A stretch of DNA of 64,000 bases from Xylaria sp. FL1777 (lineage: Eukaryota; Ascomycota; Sordariomycetes; Xylariales; Xylariaceae). Position numbers and translations under genes: made by a program. The stretch covers positions 62,001 to 126,000 of the forward strand of contig MU400539.1 in assembly GCA_022578965.1 (NCBI GenBank). The letters are read 5' to 3'. The notes under the pieces are model-generated. The model was not told the DNA's origin, did not search any database, and was given only the letters and a program-made list of their open reading frames with translations. Position 1 is the first letter of the stretch. Every line of letters begins with the position of its first letter. Shown one piece after another: positions 46,128-56,822 of the stretch.

Positions 46128-49100
46128 GGCAACCGATATCAAGATTTCCCCTGCATGTGTTTGGTAAGATGACATAACCTTCATATCAGTTGATTGGTAT
46201 CTTGCTTTGCCACCTGCGACGGCCGAAACCTGATCTTGTGCTGAGAGGGGAAACGTCAATGACTTTTCTATTCAACCCAGCAGGGGTTAGTAGTACGACG
46301 CGCCAACAATCGATATCCATTCGGGGCATATCACCACGATGACGTTTCTAAATTGCCGAGATTGATGGCCATGATATGCCATGCCATGCCAAGTCTAGGC
46401 CAATGAATCTGTGAGGTTCCAACATTGGCATCGCAACGGATTCATGGAAGAGCGCACCGCTGAGACTCAGTAGCCAACTAAGTCGAACCATTCCAGGTTA
46501 TGAATTCCAGCCTAAATAAATAAATACAGGCGTGTTAAAAATGGCAACCAAGACAGAAGTTTACCTCCGGTTTGAGACGTGTCTCGCAATAGGAAGAATT
46601 TCCTCATGGAAGCTGGAGTTAACTCGGAGATAACAATTGGATCAAAGTTTTTTAAGGCATGCTTGTGTCAGTTCACCTTGAGTTAGAAGCAGAAGGCTAT
46701 CGCCTTTGTCAATCAATACCGCGATGAGTCGGTCGCGCGTCACCCGGAATCCTAGCGTTGGACAGCTCGGCGCCTACCGTATGTGGAAGTCTCTTGTTCA
46801 AGCGTGCCGGTTATGTGGAGTAGCTGAAGAGCCCTACCTCGAGCCTCTGCTCGTGCAGAACTCGCGCCTACTGATAGATCTAGTGCACACAGTCCACTGA
46901 ATGCAATTCTCTGTGTACTGGCCAATCAATCGCTTCGCGCAACCCCGAGCCCCAATGACGACTTGCATCCTCAAGCAGGATTGCGGCGGCTCGTATCGTT
47001 GTTTCGCTTGAAAGGGCTTGTCTGCCAGTCGAGGAGGTTACAGTTTCAACTAGGTACCTGTTATAAGCCAAGTTATATGAGTCGCCAGCTACGAACACAC
47101 CATCTCGTTTACCCGACTTCTCCGTTTCCGACTCTCTCCTTCGTTAGCCGTCTTGCCGTCTTCAAATCCTGCAATATCAACCGGTCGTACCGATGTACCC
47201 AGTGACTGCGAATCATTGTACCCCTTGGCCTAGCAACCAAGATATTCGTCACTCAAATCGCAATTACTGGCTGGTTCAGCTGAACAGAATCATCACAATG
47301 GGGCTTAGCTCTCTCCATGTTTCTAGAAAGTAACCTCATTGCGTCACCAAATAAGGCTAGTTTCCTTCCCAAAACAGCTCAAGAACAAGTTCGCGATCGA
47401 GTCGTAATGAGGCTTTGCACACCTTCGGCAGATCAGGAGGTAAGGAGGATGCGACAATCTCCATGCATCAGAAGCGCGGAACACGTATTTGTAGGCTATG
47501 CTATATATTACGACAAACGTTGTATTGGATCATGTTCTACTTCAAATGGAGAATGTCGTTACTTAGAGCGAACGACGGGACAAGCGATGCAGTTGGTTCT
47601 ACGCATAGCTCTTCGTATGTTCCTGGTACATACATACTGCCATAAGTAGGCAAGCCTTGGCGCTGTTGTGAGTGTGGCAAAACTGCGTGTAGTCTTTCTT
47701 TCCTTTGTTCCTTAGACCCCTGTGCCGTCCTACTACGCATAAGAAGGCACCCACCTACTGACGCATGTATCTACAATAGTACTGACTCGGTTAGTGACCT
47801 AGGCAAGGTCAATCGCATGCGACAGAACACCTAAACCCTTGCATTGCGGCGAAGGTTGGGTTACGCGACTCCAATCCTCCTCTTTTGTCATACTTAGAGA
47901 CATGGGGGCCAAAGAGGGGACAGGGGGCGCAGATGAGGACTTGTTCATCTGTCATGTACCGGTAGTGTCGGTACACTACAATTGACGCCATGATCTATCG
48001 GCGGTGATGTATAATCTATGCGTATGATGGCTCCTGTCAGAACTCTCCGTGGCTCGTGTGGTGTAGCTACCCTGCAGAATTGAGTCTGCCGTGTAGCGTG
48101 GTACACACACTGAGTAGATGCGAACCGTCCTACCATCTACAGTATACTTATTATGTACGCTTCACGAGCGATGAAGTGAACTGAGACCAGTCCAGATCAG
48201 CAAGCTAAGTTCCAGATCGGAGCAACCCCGAGGTAGATAGCGCACACCACCCACCAAAGCACACACAGTACTCTGTACACCAACTCACCTTACCTACATA
48301 TGTATGTGCCTATCCAGTACTGGTACACTACGTACGCATACTGTACGATACGGCGTACTTACCTATGCGTAGGCATGCGTACACCATACTGCATAGGGCG
48401 GAAAGGGGCAATTACATTCCCCTGCGGCCGCTGCCTGTTGCAGAGGCCTAGTCCCAGAACCGGCCCTATGCTTGCAGGGAATGTGCAGAAACCAGTGAGC
48501 ATTTTGTGGGGTGGACTAGGAGCACTACCTAGTCATAGCCAGTGATATTATACAGCTCCTTGCCCAGGTAGGCACGGAGAGGAAGGTACTTGCGCGCATG
48601 CCTGGAGTCAGGTAGTCGGGCCAGGTAGTCGCGTTGGTAGTGTGTCACCTAGCAGGTGGTGTAGTTGCAATATTATTACCTACTACGTATTATTTCGTAG
48701 AATCCTGGCGCCGCTCTTGACCGTCGAAATGGGATTAGCTCTGCGGAAAGTCGCGATTGAGAGATAGTCGAGCAATTTCCTGCGGCTGCCTTCATTTCCG
48801 CCTCTTGTTGTTCGCCAGTCATTCTTCTCCCGCTCTCTTGGTCGTCTTCCGCCTACACTACAACCCCAACATACCATCACGGTCGTTCTCGTCTCGTTGT
48901 TCTTGATCTATATACTCTTTTAATAACACCGTTTTCTTTTACTAGTAAGTAAGTATCCCTTCCATGTATACCTACACAGATGTTTTCCTTTGTGACTGTC
49001 TGGCGCCTACCACTGCCACTGCTCCTGCTCCGGTTACTCCCTGTGGAGCGTTGCTCTTCAGGTCGACAACATGTCAGTTGGTAAAAGACGGATAGTCGGA

Positions 49101-49259
49101 CAGAGTCACCTTGAGGTGTACCCATGATAAATCTTGAAAGTGTTGCCTATTTATACCCTGCGTCCCCCCTGAATGGTCCAAAATCCCCTAAAAGCGCCTC
49201 TCAGCTACTAATTGAATCGTGCTATAGCTTTCTCGCCGCTCCTTTCTACACGATCCAAG
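46128..49259. other. Gene-poor 3.1 kb region
   Basis: No convincing gene. Short frames of 60-110 codons overlap on both strands and have no family features. The segment 47.7-48.7 kb has many GTAC/TACGTA words, like the left end of the window. A CCATG repeat occurs near 46377-46389. The last 400 bases contain the leader of the GPI-protein gene. Confidence 0.5.
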
Positions 49260-50060
49260 ATGAAGGCTGTCGTTTCTTCAGTAGTCCTGGCTGCCCTACT
49301 CGGGCTTGTCGGTGCCAAAGTCCAGCTCACCAACAGCAACTATGACGGCATTGAGGCTGGGTCAACTTTCGAGATTACCTGGGATGGCGCTGAGGGCCCG
49401 GTCAGCTTGATCCTGAAGAACGGTTCTAAGGATAATCTCAAGGATGTCGAGACCATCACATGTACGTGCACAATTTCCTGCTTTTCTAGATATCTGAGTC
49501 TAATTGAAAACCTTGGTAGCCGGTGCCTCTGGCGAGAGCTATGTGTGGACTGTTGACTCTACTCTACCCTCTGGCAACTACGCCATTGAGATTGACGATG
49601 GAACCGACGTCAATTACTCTGTAATGTTCGCTATTGATGGAACAGATGCACCAAGTTCCACACCCAGCTCTACGCCATCTTCGACAAGCAAGACTGCCAC
49701 TCAGTCTTCGACCTCAGCGGAGTCTACCACCACAGACTCCAGCTCTACTGAATCCACCACCACGACGTCTACCTCCGCCGAGTCTACTACTACCTCTGAG
49801 TCTTCTACCACTACTAGCTCTACCCAATCTACCAGCACGACTGCTTCTAGCACCGCGACTCGCACAACTTGTATGATATTCCCATTCCTGTGCGTCTGGC
49901 TATTCCACGAGACTTCAACTAATACAATCTAGCTTCCCAACCCAGCTCAACCTCATCAGCTCCTGCCCAGACGAGTATCCCTAACAGCAACGATGCCCAC
50001 AGCATGGCCGCCCCTCTCGTTCCGGGCATTCTTGCCATTCTTGGCGCTGCCCTCATCTAG
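49260..50060 (+). CDS. GPI-anchored Ser/Thr-rich cell-wall protein (Kre9/Knh1-like)
   Basis: Predicted 226-aa surface protein. Exons 49260-49461, 49520-49870 and 49933-50060; introns are 58 and 62 bp, both phase 1. Signal peptide at residues 1-19 (MKAVVSSVVLAALLGLVGA). Residues 20-115 form a beta-sandwich-like domain (VQLTNSNYDGIEAGSTFEITW, YVWTVDSTLPSGNYAIEIDDG) matching the Kre9/Knh1-type Ser/Thr-rich GPI family. A mucin-like Ser/Thr linker of about 75 residues follows and is probably heavily O-mannosylated. The third exon ends with a small-residue site (NSNDA) and a hydrophobic tail (APLVPGILAILGAALI) suited to GPI attachment. Without exon 3 the anchor signal is lost. Likely role: wall structure or beta-glucan assembly; not an enzyme. 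Confidence 0.9.
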
Positions 50061-51483
50061 GCGCAGAAAGAAAATTGCATCTGCATGATTTTCGTTCCAC
50101 GGATACCTTTTTAACCTTATGTATACTGATAAATCAATAATTTCTATTTCCTGTTAGGGGAACGTGGGTATGTGGAGAATGAGTTGACTGGCAAAAGAGC
50201 TTCATTGCGTCCGATGTTAGCTGATAGGGGTGTACGACCTGTGCAGGCTTAGTATGATGGTAGCGTCGAATTTTTAAAAATAATAAGATATCCTAGGGAA
50301 TATACGTGTTGTTTTTAGTGAAACTGTCTCCGTAAGTGAATCTTGTCGCGCCTGTCGTGTTTCAGTAGATTCATCTGGGCGCGGTGCAGGTGACACGATT
50401 ACATATCGCATATACCATATGCGCAGTACTGCAGATTGACAACAAGTGGTGTCACGATTTTTCGGATCCCACGGACTTGAAACCTACAAGCTCGAGGAGC
50501 ACAAATTATGATCAAACATCATTCACGATGAAATTTTCAAAACCACCTATTGGCGTGTTAATCTGGTTACGTGGGCGGCAAGCGGGAATTTTCTTAAGAC
50601 AGGAGATCACTCCGCTCAACATCTTTTTTGTGTCTTCTACACTAGGCAGAGATGGACGTACAATGTCTCTGAAAAATCGTGGTTATAGGATACTGCGAAT
50701 CTATAAGGGATGAGAGGATTGAACCAAGTGTCTTTCGGATCATTAGGTAGGTAGTGGTGTGTCGTTAGGGAGTAGGTATACCGATACACTATACGCCTTT
50801 ACTACGCCATTACTACGCCAAAATGCCGAGCTTGTGTTTGTGGGTAGTGTATATCCATGCATGTGGCTGAGACAAGTCGAATGATTGACTAATTAACTGA
50901 CCGACTAACTGACAGGCCGACTACGAAAACCTTGGGGGTCTCGATTTGTTTGTTTGTTGCCTGTTTGTATGTAAGCCGCATTGGTCTGTCCTACTCGGCT
51001 AGTTATCGCTCGTGATGGTATCATACGTTATTCACTGTATTGGATGATACATTTAGACTAAGGCGTGAGCAATTTTGTCTATAAAATTTTCATGACGGGT
51101 ATTTATGTATAGTTATATATGTTCTATCTATGTGATAATGAGTACCTTACACGTACCCCATGTAGACGATGATCCCCCCTTTTTCATGATACAGAGGTGG
51201 TACTGGAATTCCCTGGTCGGATTATATAGATGAGGTGTATAACGACGCGTTGTGTACAGCATCAGTTCCCTGGTGCGCCGCCATGCCTCTTGCTTCTTGC
51301 TTTGGCCTTGCCTTTACCACCCGTTTTAATGCCCCTGGAAAGGAAACTCGCAGCCTTGCCCCCACCCCCAAAACGCCTGATAATGCATGCGGATACATAA
51401 ATGGATAAGTGTAGTTGTTTTTGTTTTTCTAATACCTCTTTTGGCTTCTCCTTGTGCGGCTCTCTGACGTGAAGTGAAGCGTT
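50061..51483. other. Convergent 3' region, no gene seen
   Basis: About 1.4 kb between the GPI-protein gene and the PTC7-like gene. One 109-codon frame on + (50384-50713) begins with a non-ATG codon and has no features. No gene called. Confidence 0.5.
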
Positions 51484-52698
51484 CTACAGCTTGCTTTGTA
51501 CGTCGGGGGATTTACTGTTGTCGGACACCACGAGTACGATGACGCAAACGTCGTCAATTTTGCCCCCGTGCCAGTTTTCTTGCGGGTAATATTTTTGTAC
51601 CTCTTTGGCGAAAGGACCATCGACGCGTTGATTCGTGCTGGCTACTTTAGCTCTCCCGGCAATTTCGATGGCGAGCAAGCTCTGTAATGTAACGGGCCGA
51701 TGGCTAGAATAGTCAGGTTCAGTGAAGCGTTGTAAGTTGTCCACAACCCTGATACCACCGTCGCTCGTCTTCCAGGCCCCTATGCCCGTCATCGTGCGGC
51801 TCACAATGCCCAGTATGTCTTGGTTGAATAGATTATCCCATACCCCATCACTTGCGAATACCAAAATATCGCCGTGTTTGAGGTCATGTTGCGTCACATC
51901 CGCATCCTTTGGGTAGTCGCAAAGTTGCGCGCCGCCGAACGCGGCTGCGCGTGCCAGCATACTTGCAGGGACGATTGACAGCTGGTAGGGGGTATTGAAA
52001 GCGTGTGTTTGCGGCTCGGAATAAGAATGGACGGCGTTTAGTCGCAGATGAACGAAGCCGGAATCACCTAGATTGGCTACTTCAAGCTTGCCATCCTCGC
52101 TTGCAACCGCCACAGTCGCCGTACTACCCCCAGCATGTATGCTTCTATCTTTCACAACATCGTCGTAGCCGCGCTGCATGAGCGCCCTGGGCGCCAATGG
52201 GGGGTCGCCACCGCTGGACCTGTGCTCGTGCGCGGCGGAGGCCATGTAGTCGCAAAAGCTATGTGCGAAATCTGCCGGATCGACGCCGCTCTCTTCCCAG
52301 CCCCCTACGCCGTCTGCCACGCCGAACGCGACAGCATTGGTATCACCAACGCGGCTTATGAAGAAGGCATCCTGGCCACTCGCCGGTCGCTTGGACGCGG
52401 GGCGCTTCTTCTCGGTCTGGATGCGGTTGTACGGGTTGAAGTGAAAGACGTTGGTGAGCGGGTTGAACTTCTTGTATTTAGCAGAGAAGGAGGCGGCGGC
52501 GTGGTAGGTGAATTTGCGCACAGGCTGCGCTCCCTGGTCGTGTAGAGCCGGTTGGGCAGGCGAGGCCGCGGTCTGGTTGGTTCGCGACAACTGCAGCGAT
52601 GTTCGAAGTCGTGCGGCGGCCCGTTGAGACCGCGCGCTGGCTATTATGAAGGGCGAGTTAGACGACAACGGCAACCTGCGACACGCGACCGACGCCAT
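51484..52698 (-). CDS. Ptc7-type mitochondrial PP2C phosphatase
   Basis: Predicted Mg/Mn-dependent protein Ser/Thr phosphatase of 404 aa, single exon, start ATG at 52698 (GCCATGG context). The N-terminal 60 residues are rich in Arg, Ser and Ala with few acids (MASVACRRLPLSSN), fitting a mitochondrial presequence. PP2C landmarks: GQDAFFIS, FGVADGVGGW (metal-binding Asp), GGSTATVAVAS, NLGDSGF, VFASDGVWDNL and DDVCVIVLVV. The D-G-V-G-G-W variant of the DGHGG motif is typical of the Ptc7/PPTC7 branch. In yeast, Ptc7 activates coenzyme Q synthesis by dephosphorylating Coq7 and acts on other matrix proteins. It shares a divergent promoter with SDH2. Confidence 0.95.
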   Translation of the reverse strand: MASVACRRLPLSSNSPFIIASARSQRAAARLRTSLQLSRTNQTAASPAQPALHDQGAQPVRKFTYHAAASFSAKYKKFNPLTNVFHFNPYNRIQTEKKRPASKRPASGQDAFFISRVGDTNAVAFGVADGVGGWEESGVDPADFAHSFCDYMASAAHEHRSSGGDPPLAPRALMQRGYDDVVKDRSIHAGGSTATVAVASEDGKLEVANLGDSGFVHLRLNAVHSYSEPQTHAFNTPYQLSIVPASMLARAAAFGGAQLCDYPKDADVTQHDLKHGDILVFASDGVWDNLFNQDILGIVSRTMTGIGAWKTSDGGIRVVDNLQRFTEPDYSSHRPVTLQSLLAIEIAGRAKVASTNQRVDGPFAKEVQKYYPQENWHGGKIDDVCVIVLVVSDNSKSPDVQSKL

Positions 52699-53643
52699 GG
52701 TTTCTCACTCGAATAGGAGAGTCTTCCAAAGTTGACCACGAGTCGTGGTGGTGCCGACGTTGCCATGCCTCACGAGCCACGGGTAATACCGGAAGCAATC
52801 GCAGGGTCTAATTTGGCCTGCCGAGACTACACCGCAGCCGCTGCACAGTGCCGGGGGGCGAGGAAGGATTCTGCGTGTAGACGGCTCAACTTGACATTCA
52901 TGTCCACGACCAATGTCGGGTTTCGCATGGAGCACAATTCGAAGGCGGAGCTCTCCTCTTGTCCTCTCCGTGAAGGTGCGAACCAAGGGCTTTGTTATGT
53001 TACACCGGCCAATAAACCTACATTACGCGGTACTTCAGGTAGATACTTAGCTACTACCTATCGGATCCCCAAAAAATAAAAGTTGGGACCTTCTCCACAG
53101 CTGCGTGATGACGATGGGCTCGGCTAGTATAGGCTTGTTATCCCTAGGCACTAAAACTGTGGCTAGAGGCTTCCCCCACTACGCAGTAGATATACCTACG
53201 CCATCGTTAAAGACAGCTCATCAGCCACAAATGCGGGATGCTTGAAGTGGTAGGTACCCTTTGAGGCGTACCTTAGGTAAGCAACAGTGAATTCGATGGC
53301 CCCATTCCGAGGAGGGAGGAGGATACCGTCCGCACTGAGTGAATAATTGGATGCATGTCATTGGTTGCACAGCTCCAGCCTATAGCCGAGGGAGCGAACC
53401 GGGTCGGGAACTTGCCTTGTGAACCTGGCTGTCTTTGAATGTCGATGATGAAGACATTCTCAACCTGCTGATATTGCCACACCTGCTTCTTCCGTGCCAC
53501 GACTAGACTAGCCTTGATTGGGTGTCTCTATTCAACATCGTCTCGTCGTCGAAGAGCCGGTGTTGGTCTTAATTCTCTTATTTGATTTCAATACTACATC
53601 TGTAGTTCCATCAAAGCGAGCTCCAACCCACTCTTCGCCAACA
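52699..53643. promoter_or_regulatory. Shared divergent promoter of PTC7 and SDH2
   Basis: The 945-bp interval is flanked by the start codons of two genes for mitochondrial proteins transcribed away from each other. I recognise no specific operator. A TACTTCAGGTAGATACTTAG-type word lies near 53030-53050. Inferred promoter function rests on position alone. Confidence 0.5.
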
Positions 53644-54625
53644 ATGGCAGCTCTCCGCTCAACGTCGTCCCGGCTCCTCGCCGCCGCCTCGCGATCGCCG
53701 GCTGGCCCCTCCATGCTCGTGCGGTCTATGGCTACTGTGGGCAGTGCGACAGTCAATGCCACTCCTACGAGCAGCTCGTCCCCGCGCAACAAGACTTTTC
53801 AGATTTACCGGTGGAACCCCGAACTGCCGAACGAGAAGCCCAAGATGCAGTCCTACACCCTCGACCTCAACAAGACCGGCCCCATGGTATTAGATGCCCT
53901 GGTGAGGATTAAGAACGAGGTCGACCCGACATTGACCTTCCGTCGGAGCTGCAGAGAGGGTATTTGCGGCAGTTGTGCCATGAACATCAACGGACAAAAT
54001 ACCCTTGCGTGCTTATGTATGTCGCCAGATGCGCCATATCTATTAAATGAGGACGCCATGGGTCTAACAACAATGTCTTCATAGGCCGTATTCCAACCGA
54101 CACAAGCTCCGAACTAAAGATCTACCCTCTTCCTCATACATACGTTGTGAAGGACCTGGTACCAGATCTAACCCACTTTTACAAGCAATACAAGTCTATC
54201 AAACCCTACCTTCAAAGAGATACACCTGCTCCCGATGTATGAACGAACTTTACTATTCCCAATACTCTTAATATTCAACTAGGATGCTAATATATCACTT
54301 ACAGGGAAAGGAATATCTACAGAGCAAGGCTGACCGGAAAAAGCTGGACGGCCTGTACGAGTGTATTCTATGCGCTTGCTGCTCAACCTCGTGCCCGTCG
54401 TACTGGTGGAACGCCGAGGAGTACCTTGGACCCGCTCTCCTGCTACAATCCTACCGTTGGATTGTCGATTCCCGTGATGAGAAAACCGAGGCTCGAAAGG
54501 CTGCTCTCGACAACTCGATGAGCTTGTACCGATGCCACACCATCCTTAACTGCACCCGAACCTGCCCTAAGGGCTTGAACCCCGGTCTAGCTATCGCCGA
54601 GATCAGAAAAGTGATGGCCTTGTAA
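53644..54625 (+). CDS. Succinate dehydrogenase iron-sulfur subunit (complex II)
   Basis: Mitochondrial inner-membrane subunit passing electrons from the flavoprotein SdhA to ubiquinone through three iron-sulfur clusters. Exons 53644-54016, 54085-54236 and 54305-54625; both introns are 68 bp. Length is 281 aa. Residues 1-40 form a mitochondrial presequence ([18 protein letters not shown]). The 2Fe-2S site is CREGICGSC plus the later Cys of NTLAC, split from CRIPTD by intron 1. The 4Fe-4S and 3Fe-4S sites are C-I-L-C-A-C-C and CPSYWWN, with [14 protein letters not shown]. Pro206, Asn211 and His253 occupy the positions equal to Botrytis Pro225, Asn230 and His272 that are changed in carboxamide-fungicide resistance; all have the sensitive-type residue here. 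Confidence 0.98.
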
Positions 54626-55239
54626 AAGAGGAAGGGGATTAGATTCCGATTACGCCGCGGTCATGAAAATCTAGGACTTGTGGGTAGCACGAAGGCATGG
54701 TGATCGGAATAGGCGCGTTGGTCGAAAGAGAGGGATGGTTGGCTGGAGGAGTGAACCAACCCTTTGTACAAAGTTCCTCCAACAACACGAAGTTACGTCC
54801 GCCACTGGAAGGAAGTCTATCTTGGGATGGGTTCCTGTGTAGTCTTAGCCATGTTCCTATGTCCCGAGCATGGTTGGAGTTTAATGTCACTGTTAAGTAA
54901 AAAAAAATCAAAAGCACAGTTGTGAAATCCAAAGGCAATATTCACTTTGTTCAAAAAATCTAGCCTAGGGATCTCTCTGTCTTTTTCCCCCCCCGGTTTT
55001 CCCTCGTGTCTTTTTTTTCTATTTACTGCTCACTATTTATCCTTATACTACTCACTTTTTCCGATGTAGCTTTGACCAAGCAGCTCAAATAACCAAACGG
55101 GCGCCATGATCTTTAAGACAAAAAGTCTGTCTCGTCGGCGCAGACCCCCAATTTCAGAGACACACGCACTCACTTGCAGCTAACCAACGAATGCTCATGT
55201 CTTCCTGAGCTACACCACAATTCATGAGAGAGAGGCCAT
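54626..55239. other. Convergent 3' region, no gene seen
   Basis: About 0.6 kb after SDH2, with T-rich and C-rich runs near 54985-55020. No gene. Confidence 0.5.
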
Positions 55240-56352
55240 CTAGGTTAGATATCGACCAGGCCCTCCCCATTCCCAGTCCTGATCCTCTTTTCCCCTGCCC
55301 TCCTCCGCCTCCACTTTCGCTTTCGCCTTGACCCCCCGCTTCGACTTCTCTTCTTCCGCAGCCAGCGCGATCTCGCGCTCGAAAAGATTAGGCGAGTGCG
55401 AGAAGACATGCCGGGCTCACGTCGAGATTGAATGCGTTTTAGCCCAAGCAGAGACGCTAGCCTTGCCCCTCGTGGTCCCGGATTCCTCCTGCTGTCGCCT
55501 TCCATGTGCGTCCGGGCTCTTCTGGCCCCTGGTCTTCTGGCCTTGGGCAGAACTGACGTGGGGAGAGCGCGAACACTTCTTTTGTAGGCGAGATAGGGGC
55601 CCGGTCTTCGTTCTTGGTATTGGTGTTAGTGTTGTTGCTTTGGCGCTTTCTGCGCGCTTCTGGTCCGAGCAGTTAGCTCTGGGTATGTTGGAGGATATAT
55701 CTGTTTGTGTCTAGTTTGTTGTGTTAGTTGTGTATATGTTTGATTATATGTATATCACGGCGGGGGCTTACGATACATACTGTTCTGTACATCACTGGGA
55801 AATCTTTTCTTAGTGTTGTGTTAACGGGCGCGGGCGAGGCGACTCGTTCGTGAAGGTCCATATGTGGACGGCCTCCAACATTATTTCTAGCTCTATCAGA
55901 ACTGACGGTGGCATGACTCATCTGTCCGCTACGATTACCACTCGTTGTGGTTCGGCCGTTGATGAACCGGTCGTTCTGACCAGCAAATGACTTCACGCTC
56001 AGATCTGTCTCAGGGTTCAGGATCTTGGATGTGTGCATAGAATCTGGGATGATATATACTTCGTATAGTTTACCCTTCGAGACAACTCCTACACCAGACA
56101 GGTTCGCCGCCTTGCCCGCAGCTCAGCTCGCGAGGGATGCCGAGCACTTCAACCCACACCGGCAGCTGATCAATAGCGATCAATGGGACATCTGGCCCTG
56201 GCGTTATTACAGGAAGCGGTCTGGTGGGTGACGCCCGGAGGAAGCATGGTCTGCTGGAGAGTCTGGGGGGCTAGAGCCGGAACGTGGTCGGCATCGTTGA
56301 TTTGTTTGTGGTGCTGCATTGCTCCTGTACGATCACCTATTGAAGAACTCAT
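55240..56352 (-). pseudogene. Frame-disrupted gene relic of unknown fungal family
   Basis: A minus-strand coding trace that can only be followed across two frame changes and a stop. It starts ATG at 56352 (MSSSIGDRTGAMQHH), runs to LPPGVT, then shifts frame near 56223-56230, where CACC is doubled (CACCCACC). The next part reads RPLPVITPGPDVPLIAIDQL and VWVEVLGIPREL. A second shift near 56105-56118 leads to LSGVGVVSKGKLYEVYIIPD and the 55781-56038 segment (MHTSKILNPETDLSV). A 70-bp intron (55711-55780) joins to DISSNIPRANCSDQKR; an in-frame TGA at 55417-55419 interrupts SIST-ARHVFSHSPNLFERE, after which an acidic/Lys tail ends at 55240. The TGA would be CGA before one C-to-T change. I do not recognise a function. 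Sequencing error or unseen introns are alternatives. Confidence 0.5.
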
Positions 56353-56822
56353 CTGTGTAGACGGTAAAGGGAGAAATTGCTAGACCTTTCTGCCTGCGAA
56401 GCCGCCCGGCCCTGTTCCCGGAGGTAGATTGAGCAAGAAGAACTTGGGGTGAGCTGTACCCGACATAAAAGAAATCTAGAAAAGAAAGTAGTGTGTCCCA
56501 CTCGGTAATTATGGGAAACGGGGATAGTGTCCAGCAGATTGTTTGAGTCGTCTCTCAATATTTGTTATATTTTATGTATGTGCCTTGTATATATGATCGC
56601 CAGGCCTTACCTGTCGTTTGTATGTAGTTGGCCGTTGGTAGAAAGGGGGAAGATGATAAATATATCTACAACGTTGGTGAGTGAAGTAGCTATCAAATCA
56701 CTGGTATGTCGTTCGCTTAGTTATAAAATTTTACAGCTTGAGAGAGACAATGACGCCAAGTTATAGTGATCTATCATCAAAATGGTCTGTTTCTGCTAGA
56801 GTTCAAGCCACTGTATGTTTTC
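56353..56822. other. Intergenic, no gene seen
   Basis: Between the start of the disrupted gene and the end of the tubulin cofactor gene, both on -. Nothing recognisable. Confidence 0.45.

Noticed and set aside
47317..47649. 110-codon frame on +
   Set aside because: No domain and no plausible exon neighbours; a second frame overlaps it.
50384..50713. 109-codon frame on + after the GPI-protein gene
   Set aside because: Starts with GTG, no similarity recognised, in a 3' flank.
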